In this document: positions 1-5,548 of the stretch, piece by piece | Numbering within the stretch: the first letter of the stretch is position 1 | Layout: each line of letters starts with the position of its first letter | Origin: an uncultured Clostridia bacterium | GTDB lineage: Bacteria; Bacillota; Clostridia; Oscillospirales; Acutalibacteraceae | DNA: 7,924 nt | Direction: 5' to 3' | Assembly (NCBI GenBank): GCA_937888485.1 | Contig: CALAQQ010000017.1 | Span: forward strand, 1-7,924 | The notes under the pieces: model-generated | Databases searched by the model: none | What the model was told of the DNA's origin: nothing | The model's input: the letters and a program-made list of their open reading frames with translations, nothing else | Position numbers and translations under genes: made by a program

Positions 1-52
1 CGCATCAGGCTTCTCGGCGAGGGCCGCCGCCTTGATCTCGCGCACGCCGTGC
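1..52. other. GC-rich sliver of unknown origin upstream of the mutS piece
   Basis: This is very GC-rich. In the frame that encodes MutS downstream, these bases do not give the Walker A region (GPNMxGKST) that should precede the MutS segment. Read on the minus strand, one frame from about base 63 down to the window edge gives a natural-looking peptide (AAIKHGVREIKAAALAEKPDA without its first residue), which suggests the tail of an unrelated coding sequence joined near base 50-64. It is too short to identify. Confidence 0.35.
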
Positions 53-421
53 TTGATCGCCGCGATGGCGCAGGCGGGTTCGTTCGTTCCGGCCGCGAGG
101 ATGCGTCTCGGCGCCCTGGACAGGATCTTCACGCGCATCGGCGCGGGTGACGACTTCTCTCGCGGACGCTCCACGTTCCTCGTGGAGATGCAGGAGGCGG
201 CGAACATCCTCAACAACGCCACGCCGAAGTCTCTCATCGTTCTGGATGAGATCGGACGCGGCACCAGCACCTTCGATGGTCTGGCCCTTGCCTGGGCCGT
301 GGTGGAAGAACTTTCGCGCCGTGCGGGCGGGAGCATACGCACGCTGTTCGCCACGCATTATCACGAGCTGACTTCCATGGAGGAAGAGCTGGACGGCGTG
401 GTGAATTACAACATCGCGGCA
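53..421 (+). pseudogene. mutS: Internal fragment of DNA mismatch repair ATPase MutS
   Basis: MutS recognises mismatches and uses a C-terminal ABC-type ATPase to start repair. This piece encodes only the middle of that ATPase. Visible are MAQAGSFVPA, the FTRIGAGDD signature followed by GRSTFLVEMQEAANIL, the Walker B motif LIVLDEIGRGTSTFDGLALAWA, and ATHYHEL. It corresponds to very roughly residues 635-760 of an ~850-residue MutS. The Walker A P-loop that should lie just upstream is absent. Homology stops after VVNYNIAAK, where the C-terminal arm and dimerisation region should continue. GC content is far above that of the rest of the window and codons end mostly in G or C, unlike the AT-rich genes downstream. 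The frame stays open into the next segment, but only by chance. It is non-functional as it stands and most likely a piece of another genome joined during assembly. Confidence 0.85.
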
Positions 422-427
422 AAAAAA

Positions 428-970
428 CGCGGTATTAAACTGATGGCGAATTCTCAAACTTCTGGAAGAACGTGGGATTTTGGACCGGTACCATATGAGC
501 CGATGCCATATCAATGGATAGAAAGATACAAGTCGATAGACTATGCAAATAAGCACTATGGGCTTTGTGGACTTATGGAAGGGCATCACTATGGTTTTTA
601 TCCTAGTTTTATAGGAAGGCTAACGTATCTATCATATTACGGTAACAATTATGAAGAATATATGATTTATATAGCACCGGTGATTGAAACTACCGCACCA
701 GAGAATGCAAGAATGATATATCGTCAAATGATTGAGATTGGTTTGTCATTGCATGGCAAAGAGATGATAAAAGGATTTGCCAAAGAGGGTGTTTGTCACG
801 CTTTTATACCTGTTCTGATGGCAAAATTTATGTATTTTAACGGTAACTCCCTGTACGGGCATAATTTGGTTAAAATGTATGAAATGGCGCCGAAACTAAC
901 GGTGGATTATATGCATATCGGAATGAACGGATTTGCTGTGGTTTCTGTTTTGGGAATGATTATAAAATTA
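428..970 (+). CDS. Unidentified plus-strand coding fragment, no start or stop of its own
   Basis: After the A7 run at 421-427 the base composition becomes AT-rich, and one plus-strand frame stays open for 181 codons. The other two plus frames and the three minus frames in 600-970 are broken by stops, so this frame is probably truly coding. The first part has a distinctive pattern (TWDFGPVPYEPMPYQW, then YGLCGLMEGHHYGFYPSFI). It reminds me of uncharacterised glycoside-hydrolase-like proteins of Clostridia, but I cannot confirm this. The remainder (from about GRLTYLSYYG to VVSVLGMIIKL) I do not recognise; it has two weakly hydrophobic stretches and could be another joined piece. No start codon or ribosome binding site precedes it, and the frame runs past base 970 into antisense of the isomerase gene, so both ends look cut by junctions. 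Confidence 0.4.
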
Positions 971-1840
971 TCAAGTATGAAGATTACAAAAATCAACGCA
1001 CAAAAAGTTATTGTAAATATCGGCATATCTATTCTCCTTCATAGTTTCATATGTTTTTTTCAACCACTCCACAGATTGCTTCAATCCGTCAATCGTTTTT
1101 GTTTCCAAAACCACACGGCAATTATGCTTGTTGGCAAGGCTGATATATTTTTCAATATTCATTTCACCCGTACCGAGTGTGAGGTGATTTTTCTTGCCTT
1201 CTGCATCGTGCAGATGAATATGGTGCAGACGGTCTTTGTGTTTCATAATGAATTTCTCGTCCGTTCCGCCAATGCCGTGATTATGTCCCACATCAAAAGT
1301 CAGAGCAAAAACCTTGCTTTCCAAAAGCAGTTCAATGGCTTCTTTCTTAAAATCCTCATAGCCGTCGCAATTCTCGATACAGATTTTAATATCGGCATCA
1401 CCAATAGCGTTTTCACACATATTTCTGAACGCAGTAATACTTTTGAGATACTGCTCTTTGTACTCCGAGAAAAGATAAACCTTTCTGTCGGGCAGGGTGA
1501 AACAAACACCTTTTGCCATATGCATATTAACCACTCTGACACCAAGCTGTTTTGCAATTTCAATAGTATCGGCAACAGTTTTTGTGTAAGCCTCTGCAAC
1601 ATAGGGATTGAAATCGCTGATATTCAGATTTTCGTCAAGGTGAATGGTGTAGTAAATACCATATTTGTCTGCAACACGCTTGAAATATTCCACGTCAATT
1701 TTATCAAGCTGATATTGCGGCATATTCATATTTAGTTCAATGAAATCAAGTCCCAATTCCGCACACAGCTTTGCACAATCTTCAAGTGTGCTTGTTTCAA
1801 TCAATGTGGGCATACCAAAGCTCACAACTCCTAATGCCAT
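971..1840 (-). CDS. Sugar phosphate isomerase/epimerase-like TIM-barrel protein (AP endonuclease 2 family)
   Basis: 289 residues, probably a cytoplasmic metal-dependent enzyme of the xylose-isomerase-like/AP endonuclease 2 superfamily. Members isomerise or epimerise sugars, inosose or similar polyols; the substrate cannot be read from the sequence. Expected metal ligands are visible in barrel order: E156 in KICIEN, D183 and H186 in FDVGH, H209 in HIHLHD, and E246 in VLET. H68 in IHLDE fits the early strand. The ATG at 1840 was chosen because GAGGTG lies 6 nt upstream (1847-1852); an upstream in-frame ATG at 1876 would overlap the preceding gene and lacks a good site. It begins 25 nt after the metalloprotease/GNAT stop, as the last gene of the operon. 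The final residues (about CVDFCNLHT) may be artificial, because a sequence junction probably lies near 960-1000. The fold is confident; the function is not. Confidence 0.8.
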   Translation of the reverse strand: MALGVVSFGMPTLIETSTLEDCAKLCAELGLDFIELNMNMPQYQLDKIDVEYFKRVADKYGIYYTIHLDENLNISDFNPYVAEAYTKTVADTIEIAKQLGVRVVNMHMAKGVCFTLPDRKVYLFSEYKEQYLKSITAFRNMCENAIGDADIKICIENCDGYEDFKKEAIELLLESKVFALTFDVGHNHGIGGTDEKFIMKHKDRLHHIHLHDAEGKKNHLTLGTGEMNIEKYISLANKHNCRVVLETKTIDGLKQSVEWLKKTYETMKENRYADIYNNFLCVDFCNLHT

Positions 1841-1865
1841 TATAATCACCTCACAATAATCAGGA

Positions 1866-3206
1866 TTAGATATCACATTCTAATTCCATAGAAACATTAC
1901 TGAAACCTTCACATTTTGTTCTTTTTACGGCTTTAAATCCGAGCTTTTTCCAAAACGGATATCCGCTAACATTGTTATCTTGAACGGAAAGTTTTATTGA
2001 AGTGTAACCTGAAGAAAAAGCTTCATCAATTACTACATTCATAATCTTTTTACCGATAGAATTCTTTTGAAATCTTTTGTCTATTAAGATTAGTCCCACA
2101 TACAGTGTTGTTGATTCAGGGTATCCCTCAAGCAAAGACAAAAATGCTACCGGTTGTTGTTCCTTTGAAAAGCCAAGACAGTAACACATTCCCGAAGGAT
2201 ATTTTTTAGCATATTCAATGGTATCAATACAATCTTGTTTTGTTGCAGAATGCCCATCCGTAATCATATAATAATCTTCATTTGAATAAAAAATATTTTC
2301 ATATTTGTTGAGATTTTCTAATGTCACCTGTTCAATTATGAATTCAGGAAAACTGTTGTGAAGATTATTGCATAAAAAGATATGTTCAGCAAATTTATTA
2401 TACTCTTTGTTAAGCATTTTGTATTTCATACTTGCGATTTCTTTTAATGAATATGATTCCATAAGATGCTCGATAAACCGACAGCCGAGATAATATCCGA
2501 CGTCGGAATAGCCGTTATATGAACACCAATCTCCGAAAAAGTCCTGAACACTTTCCTTTGCATCAAGACGGCGGAGATATTCCTTTTTGATTTCGGCTTC
2601 ATTTTCACGGCACCAATCAAGCCAACCGTCTTTATCCTGATGATAAAACTCATCGTCACCGCAAAGAATATGTTCGCAAACCATAGCAACACCTTCCTGA
2701 TAAAGCTGCTGTATGGCTTTTCTGCGTTTTGTAAAATCGGGGATATACAAATGACCGTTCATCTTATGCCACAGATGACCGATTTCGTGCAATATCAGAG
2801 CACGCATATTTGTTTCGTCGCCCCAATCCAGCTCGATTATTTTCTCAACTCCAAGAAGAACGGTGTTTTTGCCGCCAAGTGTAGTTGCCCAACCTGCACC
2901 ATTGCAAAGTCCGAGATACAGAATGATATTTATGTCGGGTTCTACATCAAAAAGCTTCGTAAGATTAGCGTTCAGAGTATCAACAACAATCTGAAAATTT
3001 TTGCTCACGAAATCAAGTTTTTCTTCATTCAATGCGGCTTCAAGAATAGGAAGAACACTTTTATTAAAATCATATTCTTTTGCATCATTTTCACATTTTG
3101 ACGGCAATTCTTTTGATATTTCGCCTGCATATTTTCTCCATACAGTCATATCAAAGCTGCCTGAGAAAAGTGATTTTATTTTATTGCAAGTGTTGATAAT
3201 TTTCAT
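1866..3206 (-). CDS. Zinc-metalloprotease-like domain fused to a GNAT acetyltransferase
   Basis: 446 residues with no signal peptide or membrane segment, so cytoplasmic. Residues ~1-275 form a gluzincin-like domain: NIILYLGLCNGAGWATTLGG (93-112), HEIGH at 140-144 with H140, E141 and H144 as zinc ligands and catalytic Glu, and YQEGVA with E171 as likely third ligand. SVQDFFGDW and DVGYYLGCRFIEHL follow, as in clostridial putative Zn-dependent proteases. Residues ~288-446 form a GNAT fold: VAFLSLLE, then the acetyl-CoA loop RFQKNSIGKKIM (378-389), and a typical end NNVSGYPFWKKLGFKAV. The first Gly of the Q/R-x-x-G-x-G/A loop is Ser383. The frame is continuous across both parts. The start overlaps nothing but lies 4 nt after the kinase stop, and its AAGGTGAT ribosome binding site spans that stop codon, so translation is probably coupled. 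The substrate of either domain is unknown. Confidence 0.8.
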   Translation of the reverse strand: MKIINTCNKIKSLFSGSFDMTVWRKYAGEISKELPSKCENDAKEYDFNKSVLPILEAALNEEKLDFVSKNFQIVVDTLNANLTKLFDVEPDINIILYLGLCNGAGWATTLGGKNTVLLGVEKIIELDWGDETNMRALILHEIGHLWHKMNGHLYIPDFTKRRKAIQQLYQEGVAMVCEHILCGDDEFYHQDKDGWLDWCRENEAEIKKEYLRRLDAKESVQDFFGDWCSYNGYSDVGYYLGCRFIEHLMESYSLKEIASMKYKMLNKEYNKFAEHIFLCNNLHNSFPEFIIEQVTLENLNKYENIFYSNEDYYMITDGHSATKQDCIDTIEYAKKYPSGMCYCLGFSKEQQPVAFLSLLEGYPESTTLYVGLILIDKRFQKNSIGKKIMNVVIDEAFSSGYTSIKLSVQDNNVSGYPFWKKLGFKAVKRTKCEGFSNVSMELECDI

Positions 3207-3210
3207 TTTA

Positions 3211-3702
3211 TCACCTTATGTTTTTCAGGTACTCATCGGCATCTTCTCTTGATTTGAAAATAAAAATATTTCTGTTTTCTCCGTACTTATCGAGAAGCTC
3301 GTATATTTTGGGTAAAGCAGTCTTTGAAAACTCTTTGATAAAACTTTCAAATTTGGGGTCTAATTCTTTTTCTAACCACGGCAAGTCGTAACGACCTTTA
3401 CCGATACGCTCAGTTGCTCCTTGTAAGCAAACTTCTGTCGGTAAATCAAAAAGAAAAACTGTATCGCACTCTTTGAGACGTATCTCAATTGTCCTGTTGT
3501 AATTGCCGTCAATTATCCATTCGGGTGTTGAAAATATTTCTGATATTCTTTGGTCAAATTCTTCTCTCGGAATATGAGTTTTGTCTGGCTTATGCCATAC
3601 AGCATCAAGATAATATAACGGCAATCCCGTTAGTTTATTAAGTTTTTCTGCAAAGGTTGTTTTGCCTGAACCGGGACAACCGATTATAATAATTTTTTTC
3701 AT
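3211..3702 (-). CDS. FlaR-like P-loop kinase (adenylate-kinase-like NTPase)
   Basis: 163 residues of a small P-loop NTPase, resembling the proteins annotated as DNA topology modulation protein FlaR or adenylate kinase-like. The Walker A loop is GCPGSGKTT (8-16). Downstream are LPLYYLDAVWHKP (28-39), IIDGNYNRT (63-71), a likely Walker-B-type strand TVFLFDLP (81-88), and GKGRYDLPW (101-109), which may be a lid-like segment. Family members probably phosphorylate a small molecule or nucleotide with ATP; the true substrate is not settled and the topology name is historical. The ATG at 3702 has AGGGG 7 nt upstream. An in-frame GTG at 3732 would add ten unlikely residues and would sit inside the attenuator hairpin. 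It is first in a three-gene operon behind a leader peptide and terminator, so its expression is probably conditional. Confidence 0.82.
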   Translation of the reverse strand: MKKIIIIGCPGSGKTTFAEKLNKLTGLPLYYLDAVWHKPDKTHIPREEFDQRISEIFSTPEWIIDGNYNRTIEIRLKECDTVFLFDLPTEVCLQGATERIGKGRYDLPWLEKELDPKFESFIKEFSKTALPKIYELLDKYGENRNIFIFKSREDADEYLKNIR

Positions 3703-3727
3703 TAAATAACCCCTATTAAATGATAAA

Positions 3728-3750
3728 GGCACCTCCGAAACGGAGATGCC
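3728..3750 (-). terminator. Attenuator hairpin in the leader of the kinase operon
   Basis: The minus-strand RNA reads GGCAUCUCCG-UUU-CGGAGGUGCC, a 10-bp stem with one U-G pair and a 3-nt loop, followed by UUUAUCAUUU. It lies between the leader peptide stop (3779) and the kinase ATG (3702), and so would end transcription before the structural genes. The U tract is short and interrupted, so termination may be partial. On the plus strand the hairpin is not followed by T residues. Its 5' arm can alternatively pair with CGGGGAGCC inside the leader ORF (3800-3808). Confidence 0.72.
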
Positions 3751-3778
3751 TGTAATTCACAGAAAGATATAAATCACA

Positions 3779-3835
3779 TCAATCGCAAACGGACAAAACG
3801 GCTCCCCGATTCATTATAATAATCATCATTGTCAT
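3779..3835 (-). CDS. Regulatory leader peptide, 18 codons
   Basis: A short ORF encodes MTMMIIIMNRGAVLSVCD and stops at TGA (3779-3781). Its ATG is about 25 nt downstream of the expected transcription start, preceded by an AGGCAGG-type purine stretch as ribosome binding site. It precedes a hairpin terminator and a three-gene operon. Codons for N-R-G-A include CGGGGAGCC, which can base-pair (nine pairs, one bulged A, one G-U) with the 5' arm of the terminator. A ribosome stalled in the early Met/Ile-rich part would leave this segment free and so favour read-through. This arrangement is established for antibiotic-inducible resistance genes and for amino-acid operons. No single amino acid is repeated strongly enough to suggest classic amino-acid attenuation apart from Met (5 of 18) and Ile (3). 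Translation is inferred. Confidence 0.62.
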   Translation of the reverse strand: MTMMIIIMNRGAVLSVCD

Positions 3836-3866
3836 CTTGTCTACCTGCCTTTCAGTAATTTTCTAC

Positions 3867-3895
3867 ATTGTAACAATATAAGAATAATTTGTCAA
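3867..3895 (-). promoter_or_regulatory. Sigma-A type promoter of the leader-controlled operon
   Basis: Minus strand: -35 TTGACA (3890-3895, perfect consensus), 17-nt spacer, -10 TACAAT (3867-3872, one mismatch to TATAAT). The spacer is AT-rich. Start of transcription is expected near 3860, placing a roughly 155-nt leader in front of the kinase ATG. Confidence 0.85.
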
Positions 3896-4044
3896 CAGTT
3901 TTCAGTTGCGGTGCAAAAGTGTTGGTTTTAAATTCAAAAGTGTTTGGCATTTGTCTTAGCGAGCAATGGATTTGTGTGTACAAATCCGAAATTAAGGGAT
4001 TTTCACCCCTGATACCCCAAAGAAAAAAGATTGCATAAAAAGAA
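3896..4044. other. Structured non-coding region between promoter and tnpV terminator (possible oriT or element-junction DNA)
   Basis: No credible gene lies here. Visible elements are two imperfect direct repeats, CAAAAGTGTTGG (3914-3925) and CAAAAGTGTTTGG (3935-3947), starting 21 bases apart (two helical turns). There is also a perfect 8-bp inverted repeat GGATTTGT-gtgt-ACAAATCC (3968-3987), and a segment with GGGATTTTCACCCCTGATACCCC spanning 3996-4018. Similar GGATTTGTGTGTACAAATCC-type palindromes occur, in my recollection, near mobilisation regions of Firmicutes elements. The assignment as a transfer origin or element remnant is inference, and no relaxase gene is in the window. Confidence 0.35.
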
Positions 4045-4084
4045 AATCAGGTGTAGCAGAAATCAAATCCCGCTACACCTGATT
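4045..4084 (-). terminator. Intrinsic terminator after tnpV
   Basis: A perfect 13-bp inverted repeat, AATCAGGTGTAGC (4045-4057) and GCTACACCTGATT (4072-4084), with a 14-nt loop. On the minus strand it is followed by TTCTTTTTATGC, and it begins 16 nt after the TnpV stop. On the plus strand the stem is followed by ATGTTTTT, so it may work in both directions. It separates the TnpV unit from the downstream leader-controlled operon. Confidence 0.85.
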
Positions 4085-4100
4085 ATGTTTTTAGAAATGA

Positions 4101-4478
4101 TTATGCAGTAAAAATCAGCTCGTGATTAACGATCTCTCTTGCCCGAGCTTCGATATTATTCATACGGGCAACCCATTCCATTTGGTTTTCTGCTTTCAGT
4201 TGTTCTGTGATTCCTTCATTGACCTTCATCTGTTCTACCAGCAGAGATAACATATCTGATGCTTGTTCATCAACCTCTGCAAGATGAGTCCACAATGTGC
4301 CGTTCATAAGCATAATATTAAATTGAACTTGTTTGTGTTGCATAAGATAATCTTTGCGTTTTAATCCCCACACACCAAGTGGTTTGCTTGCTTCGGCAGG
4401 TAATGTGATGTTCGGGATTCTGTAATCGCCAACTGTTCTGTATGTTCCGCCGTTCTGTTCAAATGATGATTTATTCAT
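4101..4478 (-). CDS. tnpV: TnpV-family transposon-encoded protein
   Basis: 125 residues, full length for TnpV-type proteins, which are encoded in Tn4451-like and other Firmicutes mobile elements and whose function is not established. Recognisable features are the N-terminal FEQNGGTYRTVGDYRIPNITLP (6-27), PLGVWGLKRKDYL (33-45), and the conserved end GITEQLKAENQMEWVARMNN followed by ARAREIVNHELI. The protein is soluble and mostly helical in its second half. It is preceded by AAGGAG about 9 nt before the ATG and starts 15 nt after the stop of the DUF6809-type gene, so the two form one transcription unit ending at the terminator at 4045-4084. No recombinase or transposase is present alongside, so this is either part of a larger element extending nowhere in this window or a leftover of one. 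The family assignment is strong; the role is unknown. Confidence 0.88.
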   Translation of the reverse strand: MNKSSFEQNGGTYRTVGDYRIPNITLPAEASKPLGVWGLKRKDYLMQHKQVQFNIMLMNGTLWTHLAEVDEQASDMLSLLVEQMKVNEGITEQLKAENQMEWVARMNNIEARAREIVNHELIFTA

Positions 4479-4493
4479 AACTTTATTCTCCTT

Positions 4494-4763
4494 TCAATCA
4501 GCAACAAATGTATCGTGTATAAATTTTGCACCAAGCCGAAAACCTGAAATAAAACTATCGGCTATACTGACTGTCAGAAAATCATTATATGTGCTTGTAT
4601 ATGTTACGAATAAATCTTTTTCTTTACCACTTAACCTTGAAGCAAGTGATTCTTCTTTTTCTGTAAGAGAGCTTAACTTTTTCTTTAGTTCGTTTTTTAA
4701 CTCTGAACAGCATTCTTGCGGTTCAATGTTTCCATAGTAAAAATCTTCAATAAAACAAGACAT
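4494..4763 (-). CDS. Small DUF6809-type protein
   Basis: 89 residues beginning MSCFIEDFYYGNIEPQE and ending with SFISGFRLGAKFIHDTF. This start (IEDFYYGNI) and end (F-x-x-GFRLGAKF) match my memory of the DUF6809 family, short helical proteins of unknown function common in Firmicutes genomes and their mobile elements. The middle (about residues 25-60) is charged and likely forms a helical hairpin. I placed the start at the ATG at 4763 because GGAGGT lies 7 nt upstream (4771-4776); the in-frame ATG at 4805 has no such site and would add 14 non-conserved residues. It is translated just before tnpV in the same unit. No convincing promoter is visible upstream. Confidence 0.72.
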   Translation of the reverse strand: MSCFIEDFYYGNIEPQECCSELKNELKKKLSSLTEKEESLASRLSGKEKDLFVTYTSTYNDFLTVSIADSFISGFRLGAKFIHDTFVAD

Positions 4764-4830
4764 TTTGTAAACCTCCGTAATAGATTGATAATCCTTACAA
4801 TTCAATCATTCCGACTGTCTACAAAAGCCG

Positions 4831-4864
4831 AAGGGAGGCAACTTCCTTATGAAGTGCCTCCCTT
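4831..4864 (-). terminator. Long inverted repeat after the HAD gene, likely terminator
   Basis: Arms AAGGGAGGCAACTT (4831-4844) and AAGTGCCTCCCTT (4852-4864) pair over 13 bp with one bulged base and a 7-nt loop. It lies 21 nt beyond the stop of the HAD phosphatase on the minus strand, where the stem is followed by CGGCTTTTGT, a poor U tract. On the plus strand the hairpin is followed at a distance by CTTTCTTTTTG. It therefore probably works as a terminator or transcript-stabilising hairpin, or it is a copy of a dispersed intergenic repeat. Confidence 0.55.
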
Positions 4865-4885
4865 TTGCCGACTCTTTCTTTTTGT

Positions 4886-5494
4886 TCAATCAAGAATACC
4901 TTTTCCGACCATATCCTTTTTCAGAATTTCAATATCGCCGTGGTAATAGCAGTGGCCGTTCATGCCCGTTGCTTTTGCGCCGTCGATATTCGCCTGAACA
5001 TCATCGATAAAGAAACATTCTTCGGGTTTCAGTGAGAATTTCTCATAAAGAGCCATGTATATTTCTTTCTCGGGTTTGAGGAGCTTGTAATCGGCAGAAA
5101 TCAGAACGCCGTCAAAGAGCGAAAGGGCGGGAATATTCTTTCTCTGCTCATGAAAATCCGAAGAAGCGTTTGAAAGAAGATAAATACCGAAGCCTTTTTC
5201 TTTCAGCATTTCGATAAAAGGCACCATCTGAGGAAACGGCGGCATATACGGATAGAAATTATCCACCATTTCGCAGACTTTCTCAAAAACTTCTGCGGGT
5301 ATGGAATTTCGCTTTTTCTCCATGATTTCTTCGGGGGTTATGATACCCCTGTCTTTGTCTGCCCAGAGCTGATTTCTGAAAATTTCACGCAGAAGAATAT
5401 CTGCGGTTTCATTATCAAATAAACCGTAAAGAGTTTTTTCGGGGTTGTAGTCAATGAGCACACCGCCCATATCAAAAATTATGTTTTTAATCAT
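4886..5494 (-). CDS. HAD superfamily (subfamily IA) phosphatase-like hydrolase
   Basis: 202 residues, cytoplasmic, in the size range of YihX-like HAD-IA phosphatases that act on sugar phosphates or nucleotides; the substrate cannot be inferred. Motif I is IIFDMGGVLIDYNP with nucleophile D8. The usual second Asp is Gly10, as in the YihX-type 'FDxGxV' subgroup. Motif II is YLLSNAS (S108), motif III is K140 in LLKPEKEIY, and motif IV is FFIDDVQANIDGA with D164 and D165. Residues ~16-90 form the helical cap. The ATG at 5494 follows a GGAGC site. The gene begins 15 nt past the terminator hairpin of the zinc-ribbon gene, so it is expressed by read-through or from a promoter I cannot see. Confidence 0.88.
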   Translation of the reverse strand: MIKNIIFDMGGVLIDYNPEKTLYGLFDNETADILLREIFRNQLWADKDRGIITPEEIMEKKRNSIPAEVFEKVCEMVDNFYPYMPPFPQMVPFIEMLKEKGFGIYLLSNASSDFHEQRKNIPALSLFDGVLISADYKLLKPEKEIYMALYEKFSLKPEECFFIDDVQANIDGAKATGMNGHCYYHGDIEILKKDMVGKGILD

Positions 5495-5508
5495 AGCAGC
5501 TCCATTTA

Positions 5509-5538
5509 AAAACCGCCCTGCAGATGCAAGGCGGTTTT
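5509..5538 (-). terminator. Intrinsic terminator after the efp-zinc ribbon unit
   Basis: Arms AAAACCGCC (5509-5517) and GGCGGTTTT (5530-5538) form a perfect 9-bp stem; the inner TGCA/TGCA can add a little pairing. On the minus strand the GGCGGTTTTT run gives a T5 tail, 11 nt beyond the stop of the zinc-ribbon gene. The same tail runs directly into the ribosome binding site of the HAD gene. Confidence 0.78.
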
Positions 5539-5548
5539 GTTTCGTTAG

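Noticed and set aside
32..1735. A 567-codon plus-strand open frame starting at TTG
   Set aside because: It is a false fusion of the mutS piece, the unidentified fragment and antisense of the isomerase gene. The part after ~970 runs opposite to a well-supported TIM-barrel gene with all metal ligands.
3703..3732. Earlier GTG start for the FlaR-like kinase
   Set aside because: The extra ten residues would begin inside the attenuator stem, precede the P-loop strand start MKKIIIIG, and have no properly spaced ribosome binding site.
3914..3947. Two CAAAAGTGTT repeats as a CRISPR or tandem array
   Set aside because: There are only two imperfect 12-13 base copies with a 9-base gap, and no further units or cas genes.
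3968..3987. Inverted repeat GGATTTGT/ACAAATCC as a transcription terminator
   Set aside because: No T-rich run follows it on either strand and no gene ends close by; a protein-binding or transfer-related role fits better.
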